A DNA stretch of 64,000 nucleotides from Opitutia bacterium (GTDB taxonomy: Bacteria > Verrucomicrobiota > Verrucomicrobiia > Opitutales > Opitutaceae): contig CANJIU010000005.1 in the NCBI GenBank assembly GCA_947474365.1, positions 62,001 to 126,000 of the forward strand, in the 5' to 3' direction. Positions 31,961 to 41,636 of the stretch are shown piece after piece (within the stretch, counting starts at the first letter, position 1; each line of letters opens with the position of its first letter). A program made the position numbers and the translations under genes. The notes below the pieces were generated by a model. The model saw nothing but the letters and a program-made list of their open reading frames with translations. It made no database searches and was not told the DNA's origin.

Positions 31961-34900
31961 ATGATCATCGCGACCTCCCGGATTCTTCGTGCCTCGATTG
32001 GGCTTTCAACCGCGCTTGGGCTTGCCGCCGTCGCACCCGCCCAGACGGCACCGGCTGCGCCCCCGGTTGGTACAACCAACGCGGACGTGGTTGAACTTTC
32101 GCCCTTCACCGTGGCGACCGACAAGGACACCGGCTATGCCGCGCGGGAGACTCTGGGCGGCACGCGGATGCGCACGGACCTGAGGGACGTGGGAGCATCG
32201 CTCACCGTGCTGACGCCGGAGTTCATGCAGGACCTGGCGGTGAATTCCTTCGACAAGGCGCTCCTCTTCACTCCGAGCGTGGATGCGGTCGAGGGGGACA
32301 ACACGCCCAACAACGATGGCAACGCCACCGGGCAATTTCTCCGCGGCGGCACGGGGCAGGCGTATTCGATTCGTGGTTTCACCAACACCGGGAACAACGG
32401 ATTGCAGACCCTCTCGCACGACTTCTTCAACTCGTTCGAGACGTCCGATAACTACAACCTGGAGCGCGTGACGCTCTCGCGGGGACCGAACGCCCTGCTG
32501 ATCGGCGTGGGCGAGCCGCAGGGCGCGGCGATCACGACGACGAAGCGCGCCCAATTGCAGCGCCGAAAGACGCAGGTGCAGGCGCAGTATGACCGCTGGA
32601 CGTCAAACCGCGTGGCGCTCGACCACAACGAGCCCCTCGTCAAGGACCGCCTCGCCCTGCGCCTCAACCTGCTCCACGCGGAAAAGCGTGAATTTCGGGA
32701 CTACGAGGGCGTTGACCAGGACCGGCTGACGCTCGGCGTGACGGCGCGGCCGTTTCCGAACACGACCGTCACGATCAACCACGAGAATTACAGCAACCAT
32801 CGCAACATCGTGCCGCTCGCCTGGGCCTTCGACAGCGGGGTGCTGCAGTGGCGGGCGAACGGACGACCGACGGTTGATTTCCTGCCTCAGGGGCTGTCAT
32901 GGGCGACCGCGAACCGGGCGTTTGTCGATGCGAGCGGCAATCGCGTCCGCGTGGCGCCGGGCGTGACGAGCGCCGATGGCTTTATTCGCACCGCCGCCGA
33001 TTTCAATCCACGCAACGCCATCACTCAGAATGCCGCGCAGCAGCAGGTCTTCATCACGGGGCTGAACCTGGCGAATCCGGTGGTGAACATGCGGTTTCAA
33101 GGCGTGATGCAGACCGACACGTTTGGCGGCATCAGCTCGCAAAGTGTGCAGACGATCGACCCGTGGGCGCTTTACGGTTTGCGCCGCGACGCCAACCTGA
33201 ACGGGGGCACGTGGGCGCATCCGGAGCAGCGAGAGCACGGACGCTGGAGCACGGTGTTTGTCGAGCAACGGTTGCTTGAGGGGCTGTTTCTCGAATTCGC
33301 GGGCAATGTCGGCCGGCACTCGCGTTCGTATTCGCCGGAGGCGTTCAACGTGATCAAGCTCGACGTGAACCGCTACCTGCCCGACGGCTCGGTCAATCCT
33401 GGTTATCTCGTTCCCTACGGTGACACCCTGGGGCAGTACCGCGATGAGCTTGCCAAGTCGGATGAATACCGCGCAACGCTCTCGTATGAATTCGATTTGG
33501 GAAAGGTCCACCGCTGGCTGGGTCGGCAAAACTTCGGCGCACTCGCCCAGACGACGCGCAATGACTCCGACACGAATATCATGCGGTTCTACAACCTCGC
33601 CACCATCGGTCTCGCGGGCACGGGATGGTCGGGCGATGCCATCGCCGCGGTGAACACGCTCCGGGGGCGCGCCTATTATGTGAACGGACACGTGCCGGAG
33701 CTGCCGGATCAAAATTATTTCGCCGCGCACCTCGCGCAGATCAACGGCTACGGCCGGTTAGTCGGAGGCAGTGCCAACGAGGCGGCGCCGCTCAAGTTTG
33801 CGCTGCGGCAGCACCTCAACGCCGTGAAGTCCGGCTTTGCGCACGATGCGTTGTCGCTCGGCTGGCAATCATGGTGGTGGAAGAACCGGCTCGTGACGGT
33901 GGCGGGTTACCGCTGGGACGGCACCAAGAGCTACATCCCGGAAGACGTGCGCGGGTATGTCGATCCCGCGATCCCTGGATCGGCGACGGATCCGCTCAAG
34001 CGTTATTTCACACCCTCGGCGGCGGTACCGTTGCAGGCGAAGCCAAGCGTCGACACGGCTGGTGTCTCGCGCACTTACGGCGTGGTGTTTCACGCCCTCC
34101 CGTGGTTGGCGTTCAACTACAATCGCTCGACCAACTTCAATCCCGTCGCGGATGCGTCCTGGAAGAACTACCAGGGCGACTCGGCTCCGAACACGACGGG
34201 GCGGACGGAAGACTACGGGGTGCGTTTCGCGCTGCTCGACGGCCGACTGTCGGTGGGCCTGAATCGTTTCGTGGCGGCCGCCAACGACCAGTCGCGCCTC
34301 GCCAACCAATATCGGGCGCCGCTGAACAACATCATGAACCGCCTGCGGGCGAATTATAAGGACTTCGGGGATTCTCACTTCACCAAGATGGACACGGCGG
34401 AGTTTCCCACGACCAACCTGGTCGACAACGTGAGCGACACCTGGAGCTACCAGGCGAAGGGCTATGAGCTGAGTGTCATCTTTAACCCGTCGCGGGACTG
34501 GCGGGTGGCGTTGACGGGCAGCCAGAACGGCAACGTGATGGGGACGCACCTGGCCTCGCTTGGTCGCTACCTTAACACCGCGCTGCCGTTCGAGGGCCTC
34601 GCCACCTGGCGGAAGTTCGCGAGCGAATTGCGCAAAGTTGAGGCGGGCCAGCGCTCTGCTTCCTTCGATCTCAATCCGGCCGACGCGGCGGCGCGCAGCA
34701 AGGCGGCGGCCGACGCGCTCTTCATTGAACAACAGACAGCGACGGCGGAGCGTTCTTACCAGGACGAACGGGCGATTGAGGGTATCACGACGAGTCGCAA
34801 CGGCGAGTATGCAGTCAACGGTCTCTTTACCCACGTCTTCCCGCGGGAAGGCCGGCTGAAGGGGTGGTCCGCTGGTGGGAATTTCCGCTGGCGCAGCGAA

Positions 34901-35215
34901 AACACGATTGGCTACTTGCGGAACCGCGACGCGGCGGGGGTGCCGAACGGCATCATCGATCCCTCCCGGCCGCTCAAGGGTTCCGCTACGTGGGAGGTTG
35001 GCGCCATGGTGGCCTACGAACGTCGCATCTTCCGCAACGTCAGTCTTCGCACCCAGCTCAACGTGGACAATCCGCTGGATTGGAGCAAACCGCGGTTGGT
35101 TTCGAGCGACTACGACACCAATGGCGTGCTTGGCGCTGCTCACGCGATTGTGCCGCTCCGCTGGGAATTGCGCCGCCCGCGCAATTTCATTCTCACCGCC
35201 ACCTTCGGCTTTTGA
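31961..35215 (+). CDS. TonB-dependent outer-membrane receptor (second copy)
   Basis: A 1084-aa receptor starting at ATG 31961 (signal peptide MIIATSRILRASIGLSTALG...). It carries the shared N-terminal block 'DVVELSPFTVATDKDTGYAA' and 'GGTRMRTDLRDVGASLTVLT', a plug domain ('YSIRGFTNTGNNGLQTL', 'LERVTLSRGPNALLIGVGEP') and a barrel ending 'NFILTATFGF' with a terminal Phe. It is close in style to the receptors at 27424 and 50927 but clearly not a recent duplicate. The next genes encode GH28-like and GH127-like proteins, so pectin- or arabinan-derived oligosaccharides are plausible ligands. Confidence 0.93.
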   Translation: MIIATSRILRASIGLSTALGLAAVAPAQTAPAAPPVGTTNADVVELSPFTVATDKDTGYAARETLGGTRMRTDLRDVGASLTVLTPEFMQDLAVNSFDKALLFTPSVDAVEGDNTPNNDGNATGQFLRGGTGQAYSIRGFTNTGNNGLQTLSHDFFNSFETSDNYNLERVTLSRGPNALLIGVGEPQGAAITTTKRAQLQRRKTQVQAQYDRWTSNRVALDHNEPLVKDRLALRLNLLHAEKREFRDYEGVDQDRLTLGVTARPFPNTTVTINHENYSNHRNIVPLAWAFDSGVLQWRANGRPTVDFLPQGLSWATANRAFVDASGNRVRVAPGVTSADGFIRTAADFNPRNAITQNAAQQQVFITGLNLANPVVNMRFQGVMQTDTFGGISSQSVQTIDPWALYGLRRDANLNGGTWAHPEQREHGRWSTVFVEQRLLEGLFLEFAGNVGRHSRSYSPEAFNVIKLDVNRYLPDGSVNPGYLVPYGDTLGQYRDELAKSDEYRATLSYEFDLGKVHRWLGRQNFGALAQTTRNDSDTNIMRFYNLATIGLAGTGWSGDAIAAVNTLRGRAYYVNGHVPELPDQNYFAAHLAQINGYGRLVGGSANEAAPLKFALRQHLNAVKSGFAHDALSLGWQSWWWKNRLVTVAGYRWDGTKSYIPEDVRGYVDPAIPGSATDPLKRYFTPSAAVPLQAKPSVDTAGVSRTYGVVFHALPWLAFNYNRSTNFNPVADASWKNYQGDSAPNTTGRTEDYGVRFALLDGRLSVGLNRFVAAANDQSRLANQYRAPLNNIMNRLRANYKDFGDSHFTKMDTAEFPTTNLVDNVSDTWSYQAKGYELSVIFNPSRDWRVALTGSQNGNVMGTHLASLGRYLNTALPFEGLATWRKFASELRKVEAGQRSASFDLNPADAAARSKAAADALFIEQQTATAERSYQDERAIEGITTSRNGEYAVNGLFTHVFPREGRLKGWSAGGNFRWRSENTIGYLRNRDAAGVPNGIIDPSRPLKGSATWEVGAMVAYERRIFRNVSLRTQLNVDNPLDWSKPRLVSSDYDTNGVLGAAHAIVPLRWELRRPRNFILTATFGF

Positions 35216-35282
35216 TCATCATTCCCCCCATGTGGCCAAGAATGCGGTCGACGCACCCGCGGGATCCCGCCGGACTAATCCC

Positions 35283-36875
35283 ATGAGATTGCTGTTCTGC
35301 TCCTTGTTTCTTCTCGCGCTCCAGTGCCAGGGACGAACGGTGAATATCAGCGACTGCGGCGCCGTCGGTGATGGCCGCACGGTCAATACCAAGGCCATTC
35401 AGAAGGCCATCGACGAGTGCCACGCCACGGGTGGCGGGCGGGTGATGATTGCCAACGGGGATTATGTGACGGGAACCCTGTTCCTGAAAAGCAACGTGAT
35501 CCTGCAGATTGAAATCGGTGCCACGTTGTCGGGCAGCACGCGGATCGCCGACTACGCCGCCAATGTTTTCCGGAATCAGTATGCGGACAAAAACAAGAAG
35601 GAGGGCTGCCTGATTTTTGCGGAGAACGCTGAGAACATCGGCTTGGAGGGAGGCGGACGAATTGACGGTCGCGGATTTCGGACGAATTTCCCGAATCCGG
35701 ACGATCCGAAGAAGGACCGGCCGATGCTGATTCGTTTCCTGCGCTGCAAGAACGTCACGCTGCAGAATCTCCAGCTTGTGCATCCCGCCAGCTGGACGGT
35801 CGCGATGATCTACTGCCAGCGGATCAACGTGCAGGGCGTCAGCATTTCCAGCCGGGTGAATTCCAACGGGGACGGGCTCGATTTCGACGGCTGTGAGGAC
35901 GTGACCATCAACAGTTGCAGCTTCGACACGAGTGACGACGCGATTTGCCTGCAGTCCTCGATCAAGGAGTCGCCCTGTCGCTATATCACGATCAGCAACT
36001 GTATCGTGACGAGTGCGCGCGCGGCGATTCGCATCGGCATGCTGTCCGGCGGCGATTTTTCGGACGTCACGGTCAACAACTGTGTCTTCCACGATATGGG
36101 CGACGCCGCCTTGAAGATTCAGATGAACGAGGGAGGGCGGATGGAGACGTTCAGTTTCTCGAACATCATCATGAAGGAGGTCGTCAGTGCGGTGTTGATG
36201 ACCTTCAACAACCACACGGTTTACGTGGATGGACCGCCGGAGCCCGCACCGCTGCAATCGATGAGGAATTTCACCTTCAGCAATTTTCGGGTGGAGAGCA
36301 AAAATCCGCCGAAGGATGGAGCCAAACCCATGATCCTGCCGCTGATTCTCATCACCGGATTGCCCGGGCACAACATCGAGAACCTCACGTTCAGCAATAT
36401 GCAGCTGATTGCGCCGGGAGGGGGAACGGCGGCCGACGGGGCGGTCCGCGAAATTCCGGAATTACTCCGGACGCGACCGGAATTCACCCAGTTCGGCAAG
36501 GTGGTGCCGGCCTACGGCATCTATGCTCGGCACGTCAGGGGATTGTACCTCGACCAGATGGCGTTGAGCACGGTGAAGCCGGACGGACGTCCGGCGGTAG
36601 TGGGCGACGACGTGACCGAGATGGAGTTGGCGGCCAGCCGGATCGCGGTTTCCCCGAGTGCCGAGTCCGCGGTACGGCTGCAGAACGCGCGACAGGTTTG
36701 GATCCGAAACTGCCGGCCGCTGGGCGGCGGGGCGAAGTTCATGCAGGTCGAAGGAAAGGAGAGTCAGGGAATTCTGCTCTCCGGAAACAATCTACAGGGT
36801 GTCACTCGCCTCGTTGGCTACGGCAACGGAGCGAGCGGCGACGCGGTAACGGCGAACAACAACATCAGTAAATGA
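35283..36875 (+). CDS. Secreted GH28-like right-handed beta-helix protein
   Basis: A 530-aa protein from ATG 35283, with a signal peptide (MRLLFCSLFLLALQCQG) and the pectin-lyase-like N-terminus 'VNISDCGAVGDGRTVNTKA' and 'GGGRVMIANGDYVTGTLFLK'. Helical coils follow, with the GH28 region 'SRVNSNGDGLDFDGCEDVTI' (NxD) and 'TSDDAICLQSS' (the DD pair). The canonical GHG is replaced by 'TSARAAIRIG' and RIK by 'AALKIQ'. Parts of the polygalacturonase centre remain, but the conserved His is lost, so activity may be shifted toward rhamnogalacturonan-type or exo-acting specificity. The last four bases overlap the start of the GH127-like gene (ATGA at 36872). Confidence 0.85.
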   Translation: MRLLFCSLFLLALQCQGRTVNISDCGAVGDGRTVNTKAIQKAIDECHATGGGRVMIANGDYVTGTLFLKSNVILQIEIGATLSGSTRIADYAANVFRNQYADKNKKEGCLIFAENAENIGLEGGGRIDGRGFRTNFPNPDDPKKDRPMLIRFLRCKNVTLQNLQLVHPASWTVAMIYCQRINVQGVSISSRVNSNGDGLDFDGCEDVTINSCSFDTSDDAICLQSSIKESPCRYITISNCIVTSARAAIRIGMLSGGDFSDVTVNNCVFHDMGDAALKIQMNEGGRMETFSFSNIIMKEVVSAVLMTFNNHTVYVDGPPEPAPLQSMRNFTFSNFRVESKNPPKDGAKPMILPLILITGLPGHNIENLTFSNMQLIAPGGGTAADGAVREIPELLRTRPEFTQFGKVVPAYGIYARHVRGLYLDQMALSTVKPDGRPAVVGDDVTEMELAASRIAVSPSAESAVRLQNARQVWIRNCRPLGGGAKFMQVEGKESQGILLSGNNLQGVTRLVGYGNGASGDAVTANNNISK

Positions 36876-39112
36876 ACGATCTGCAACAGAAGCGTCGGCT
36901 GGGAAAAAGTGTGCTTCAGACGGGGATCGCCGTCGCGATGTGGTTCGCCACCGGTCTGGCCGCCGCGGAGCGCGTTGAGACGGTGGCACGTCCGGACGCC
37001 GGGCGGGGCAATCGATTTTATGTGTCGAATCGGGAGCCTTTGCTGGCCGGACCACTTCTCAAGCTCCCCATTCGCGCGATTGAGCCGCGGGGGTGGCTGA
37101 GGGCGCAGTTGCGATTGGAGGCCGACGGCTTTTTTGGCCACTTGCCGGAGCTGAGCCGGTTTCTCGTCAGGGAAAACAGTCCGTGGCTCAACCCGGCGGG
37201 GGAGGGCGAAAAATTCTGGGAGGAGGCTCCGTATTGGCTCAAGGGTTACGGGGATCTGGCGTACGTTCTGGGCGATGAGAAGCTGCTCGCGGAGGCTCGG
37301 GTCTGGATCAACGGGGTCATCGGCACCCAGCGGGACGACGGGTGGTTTGGTCCGCGGGCCAACCTCAAGTCGCCGCGCGTCCACAGCACCGGCAAGCCGG
37401 ACCTGTGGCCCAACATGCCGATGTTGAATGCGCTCCAATCGTACCACGAGTATTCGGGGGACGAGCGGGTCATCCGGCTGATGACGAAATATTTTGAGTG
37501 GCAGCTGGCGGTGCCTGAGGCGGATTTCCTCCCGCCGCTTTGGCAAAAGCAGCGGGGTGGCGACAACATCGCGAGCGTCTACTGGCTTTATAATCGGACG
37601 GGAGATCCGCGTCTGTTGGAACTGGCGAACAAGATCTTCCTGAAGATCGCCAACTGGACCGAGGGCGTGCCGGACTGGCACAACGTGAATATCGCTCAGG
37701 CGATGCGTGGGACGCCGACGTATTTCCTCCAGTCAAAGGATCCGCGCCATCTCACGGCCCCGGAGCGAAACTACCAGACGGTGTGGGGACTCTACGGGCA
37801 GGTGCCGGGCGGGATGTTTGGCGGTGACGAGAATTGCCGGCCGGGTTTTGTCACCGCGCGCCAGGCGGTGGAAACATGCGGCATCGTGGAGATGATGCAC
37901 ACCTGCGAGGAAATCCTGAAGATCGACGGCGACCTCAAATGGGCGGATCGGTGTGAGGACGTGGCTTTCAATTCGCTTCCCGCCACGACGACGCCCGATT
38001 TCCGGGCGTTGCGTTATTTGACCGCGCCAAACCTGGTCGTTTCCAACAGCAAGAACAAGAGCCCCAGGATCCAGGACCCGGGCGCAAAGTATCAGATGAA
38101 CCCGCACGCGCATCGGTGCTGTCAGCTCAACATGGGGCAAGGCTGGCCCTATTTTGCGGAACACCTCTGGATGGCCACGCCCGACAACGGGCTCGCGCTC
38201 GTTTTCTACTCGGACTCGAAGGTCACCGCGAAGGTCGCCGACGGCTCCGAGGTGAGCATCACGGAGACCACGCACTATCCGTTCGATGAGGAGGTCGCAC
38301 TCTCGCTCTCGTTGTCCAAGTCGCGTGAATTTCCGCTCTACCTGCGTGTCCCGAAATGGTGCGACGGGGCGGTGCTCAGCATCAACGGCCGTCCGGTCAA
38401 AGTATCGTCCCGACCGCAGTCATTTCTCCGCATCACCCGGGAATGGCAGAATGGCGATGTCGTGAGACTGAAGCTGCCCATGGCCGTGAGCGTCCGGACC
38501 TGGGAGAAGAACGCGAACAGTGTTTCGGTGGACCGCGGTCCGCTCACGTACTCGCTGAAAATTTCCGAACGCTACGAACGAATCGATGGAGCCACGGCAA
38601 CGACGAAGGAATATCTGCCGGATGCGTGGAGACGGCCATTGACGAAGGAGCAGCTGGCGGCCTGGCCCGCGTTTGAAATCTACCCTGCCACGCCCTGGAA
38701 CTACGGACTCGTGCTCGACAAGGGCTCCCGCGCCTCGTCATTCGAGGTCGTGAAGAAAATCTGGCCCAAGGACAACAACGCCTGGGGCGGTACGGATGCC
38801 CCGATCGAAATCAAGGCCAGAGGCCGGCGGATTCCCGGCTGGCAGCAGGATGAGACCGACCTCGTCGGCCTAATGGCGGAAGGTTCCGTGAAGTCGGACG
38901 AACCGGAGGAGGAGATCACATTGATCCCGATGGGGGCAGCGCGGCTCCGAATCGCAGCGTTTCCGGTCGTCGACAACGGACCGGAGGGTAAGCCGTGGAA
39001 AACGCCCGCGGAACCCGTCGCGAAAATCACGCCGAGACAGGCGGCGGCGATGAAGGCGGCGGCCGAAAAGGAAGCGGCAGCGAAGAAGGAAACGATCGGC
39101 AACCGGAAATGA
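36872..39112 (+). CDS. Secreted DUF1680/GH127-like beta-L-arabinofuranosidase
   Basis: A 746-aa protein with an N-terminal signal anchor (hydrophobic about 15-33). It has an (alpha/alpha)6 barrel containing 'GYGDLAYVLGDEKLLAEARV', 'NMPMLNALQSYHEYSGDERV', the Glu/Cys-bearing 'ARQAVETCGIVEMMHTCEE', and the adjacent cysteine pair in 'HAHRCCQLNMGQGWPYFAEH'. GH127 beta-L-arabinofuranosidases use a zinc-bound cysteine nucleophile supplied by this region. The C-terminus is a beta domain followed by an unusual Lys/Ala/Glu-rich helix tail. Translation is coupled to the GH28-like gene, suggesting joint attack on arabinan-decorated pectin. DUF1680 proteins vary in specificity, so the substrate remains an inference. 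Confidence 0.85.
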   Translation: MNDLQQKRRLGKSVLQTGIAVAMWFATGLAAAERVETVARPDAGRGNRFYVSNREPLLAGPLLKLPIRAIEPRGWLRAQLRLEADGFFGHLPELSRFLVRENSPWLNPAGEGEKFWEEAPYWLKGYGDLAYVLGDEKLLAEARVWINGVIGTQRDDGWFGPRANLKSPRVHSTGKPDLWPNMPMLNALQSYHEYSGDERVIRLMTKYFEWQLAVPEADFLPPLWQKQRGGDNIASVYWLYNRTGDPRLLELANKIFLKIANWTEGVPDWHNVNIAQAMRGTPTYFLQSKDPRHLTAPERNYQTVWGLYGQVPGGMFGGDENCRPGFVTARQAVETCGIVEMMHTCEEILKIDGDLKWADRCEDVAFNSLPATTTPDFRALRYLTAPNLVVSNSKNKSPRIQDPGAKYQMNPHAHRCCQLNMGQGWPYFAEHLWMATPDNGLALVFYSDSKVTAKVADGSEVSITETTHYPFDEEVALSLSLSKSREFPLYLRVPKWCDGAVLSINGRPVKVSSRPQSFLRITREWQNGDVVRLKLPMAVSVRTWEKNANSVSVDRGPLTYSLKISERYERIDGATATTKEYLPDAWRRPLTKEQLAAWPAFEIYPATPWNYGLVLDKGSRASSFEVVKKIWPKDNNAWGGTDAPIEIKARGRRIPGWQQDETDLVGLMAEGSVKSDEPEEEITLIPMGAARLRIAAFPVVDNGPEGKPWKTPAEPVAKITPRQAAAMKAAAEKEAAAKKETIGNRK

Positions 39113-39143
39113 CCTGTTGGACTGGCTTCCACTGATTTCACCT

Positions 39144-40526
39144 ATGATACACCCCAGGTTCCTCTTGATTCTTCTCGTCTCGTTGCTCGCGCCAATGGTG
39201 GCAGCACGCGCGGCGGAAAAAACGCCCAACATTATTGTCATTCTCGCCGACGATTGGGGCTGGGGCGACCTCGGCGCACACGGGCATCCTTGGCTCAAGA
39301 CACCGAATCTCGATCGGTTCGCCGCCGCCGGCACGGACTTCCGCCGGTTCACTGTCGCCAGCGGCGTGTGTTCGCCGAGCCGGACGGCCATCATGACCGG
39401 ACAGTATCCCGCACGTTTCGGCATCCACGGTCACTTCGCGACGATCGAGAGTCACGTGCAGCGTGGCATGCCGGACTGGCTGAACCCAAAGGCGGTCATG
39501 CTGCCGCGCGTGCTGCGTCAGAAGGGCTACGCGACCGCGCATTTCGGGAAATGGCATCTGACCAACATCATGGTGCCGGACGCGCCGATGCCGTTGGAGT
39601 ATGGATACGACGCCGCCGGCACGTTCAATTGTCCGGGCCCGCAGATGCCCGTCCACGATGATGTGCGGCAATCGATTGCGTTCATCGAAAAGAGCCGGGC
39701 GGCCGGGAAGCCTTTCTTTCTCAACCTCTGGATCCACGAGCCGCACACGCCACACTACCCGCGGCCGGAATACCTTGCGAAGTTCGCCCACCTCAAGGAT
39801 GAGGCGCAGCAGATTTATGCGGCGGTGATCGCCCACGCCGACGCCCGCATTGGTGAATTGCTCGCGACGCTCGATCGGCTCGACCTCACGCGGGAGACCC
39901 TGGTGATTTTTACGTCGGACAACGGCCCCGAGAACACTGGTCCGGCTGATCGGCGGATGACGGAGGACGAGTCCACCGGGCCGGGCTTCGGCAGTTTTGC
40001 TTCGGTGGGCGTCACGGGCGGACATCGCGGGCGCAAACGCTCGCTGTTGCAGGGCGGCATCGGCGTGCCGTTCATCGCCCGGTGGCCGGGCCGGATTGGG
40101 CCGGGCAAGGTGGATGAGTCAACGGTGATTACCGCGGTGGACCTGCTTCCCACGCTGTGTGCGCTGGCGGGGGCGGCGTTACCCACCGGATACGCTCCGG
40201 ATGGCATCGACCAGTCGGCGGCGTTGCTGGGTCAACCGACCACGCGACGGAGCAAACCGATCTTCTGGCAATGGACGACAGCGACCAAGGCGGGGGACAC
40301 GTGGCCCGCGCTGGCGGTTTGCGACGGCGAACGGAAACTGCTCGTCGGCCGAGATCCGGAGCAGGTCGAACTCTTTCGCTTTCCGCAGGACAATTTTGAG
40401 CAGACCAACCTCAGCCGTCAGGAACCCGCGGAGGTGGCCCGACTGAAGGCGCTGCTCGCCGATTGGACCGCGACGCTGCCGCGAAAGCCGGATCCGGCCT
40501 GTCTGTCCGCAAAACGCGCTCGGTAA
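39144..40526 (+). CDS. Secreted type I sulfatase
   Basis: A 460-aa formylglycine-dependent sulfatase. A signal peptide (MIHPRFLLILLVSLLAPMVA) precedes the metal site 'VILADDWGWGDLG' (DD at 36-37) and the modification motif CSPSR at 76-80, whose Cys76 must be converted to formylglycine. Other family blocks are 'TGQYPARFGIHGH', 'HFGKWHL', 'IHEPHTPHYPRPEYL', 'IFTSDNGPENTG' and 'RKRSLLQGGIGVPFIARWPG'. Such enzymes remove sulfate from polysaccharides such as algal or animal glycans. No dedicated maturase is encoded nearby; the FGE-like domain of the kinase at 4362 lacks the needed cysteines. It lies 31 bases after the GH127-like gene. Confidence 0.93.
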   Translation: MIHPRFLLILLVSLLAPMVAARAAEKTPNIIVILADDWGWGDLGAHGHPWLKTPNLDRFAAAGTDFRRFTVASGVCSPSRTAIMTGQYPARFGIHGHFATIESHVQRGMPDWLNPKAVMLPRVLRQKGYATAHFGKWHLTNIMVPDAPMPLEYGYDAAGTFNCPGPQMPVHDDVRQSIAFIEKSRAAGKPFFLNLWIHEPHTPHYPRPEYLAKFAHLKDEAQQIYAAVIAHADARIGELLATLDRLDLTRETLVIFTSDNGPENTGPADRRMTEDESTGPGFGSFASVGVTGGHRGRKRSLLQGGIGVPFIARWPGRIGPGKVDESTVITAVDLLPTLCALAGAALPTGYAPDGIDQSAALLGQPTTRRSKPIFWQWTTATKAGDTWPALAVCDGERKLLVGRDPEQVELFRFPQDNFEQTNLSRQEPAEVARLKALLADWTATLPRKPDPACLSAKRAR

Positions 40527-40585
40527 CGCGACGCGGGACAAAGATTCGAGATCGCGTGAGGGGAATTTTCCTCCAGTGGTGTGAG

Positions 40586-41635
40586 ATGGCCATTCCCCCT
40601 GTTATCTTCCGGTTCGTCGCGCTGTTGGGTGCCATCGCCATTGCCGGCTGTGTCTCGCCGGCTTCGAATCGGCTCGTCCGGCAGACGGGCGAGTCGATGG
40701 TCTTTATCGGTGATGAGCCCTCGGTGTTGGCCTTCGTGCCTGAGAAAAATTCGCCGCTGCAGCTGCGCAGCACGTATCTGCCGGGGCCGGCGGCGATTTA
40801 TTACGAGGAAGGGCGCGACTTTCAGGTCGACTACGCGCGCGGCACGATTCGCCGCTTGCCGGGATCGCGGCTGGCGGATTTCCGCAGCAACATTCTGTAC
40901 GGCAAGGTGGAGTTTGATCACACGAAGTTTCCCGGCTTCGGCAACGCGGCGTTCTTTGCCTTTGCCGATTATGCGATCGGTACCGCCGTAACGTGGCCGG
41001 TGCAATCGTCGCAGGGAGAACGGTTGCGTGCGACTCGCGCGAAGCTCACGGCGGGCGGTCCGGTGAAGGTCCTGGCGTTTGGTGATAGTATCACCGCTGG
41101 CGGCGACGCTTCGGTTCCCGGCCTAATCTTTTGGCGCCGTTGGGCCGACAGTTTGCAGGCGAAGTATCCTCGGGCGCAAATCACCGCGGTGAATGTCGCG
41201 ACGGGCGGACACAACACGACCCGGGGCCTGCAGGTGTTGAAGGAGAAGGTGCTGGATGCATCTCCGGACCTTGTGCTGATTGGCTTCGGTATGAACGACC
41301 ACAACCGGCGGGGAGTGACTCCACCGGAGTTTGCGCGGCAACTGCGCGAGATGATCGACCGGATCCGCGCGACGACGGCGGCCGAGATCGTGTTGTTCTC
41401 AACTTTCCCGCCGAACCCGAACTGGATGCACTCCTCGAACCGCATGGCGGACTATGCGGCGGCGACGGCCCGGGTGGCAGAGGAGGCGGGGTGTGCCTAC
41501 GCGGACGTATTCAACAACTGGCAGACGATGGCGGCGCGCAAGCGCCCGGAGGACATCCTGGCGAACAACATCAATCACCCCAATGATTTTGGGCATTGGG
41601 TCTATTACCGCGTGCTGTTGGCAATGGAGTTGTAG
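40586..41635 (+). CDS. SGNH/GDSL-family lipoprotein esterase
   Basis: A 349-aa protein from ATG 40586 with a lipobox-like 'GAIAIAGC' (Cys22), so it is probably a lipoprotein. A ~150-residue N-terminal beta region is followed by an SGNH hydrolase domain: 'LAFGDSITAGGDAS' (block I Ser), 'NVATGGHNT' (block II Gly), 'IGFGMNDHN' (block III Asn) and 'NNINHPNDFGHWVY' (block V Asp/His). Family members are carbohydrate esterases that remove acetyl or similar groups. It ends the long plus-strand run. Its stop lies one base away from the stop of the converging gene at 41637, which is also an SGNH protein. Confidence 0.88.
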   Translation: MAIPPVIFRFVALLGAIAIAGCVSPASNRLVRQTGESMVFIGDEPSVLAFVPEKNSPLQLRSTYLPGPAAIYYEEGRDFQVDYARGTIRRLPGSRLADFRSNILYGKVEFDHTKFPGFGNAAFFAFADYAIGTAVTWPVQSSQGERLRATRAKLTAGGPVKVLAFGDSITAGGDASVPGLIFWRRWADSLQAKYPRAQITAVNVATGGHNTTRGLQVLKEKVLDASPDLVLIGFGMNDHNRRGVTPPEFARQLREMIDRIRATTAAEIVLFSTFPPNPNWMHSSNRMADYAAATARVAEEAGCAYADVFNNWQTMAARKRPEDILANNINHPNDFGHWVYYRVLLAMEL

Positions 41636-41636
41636 T

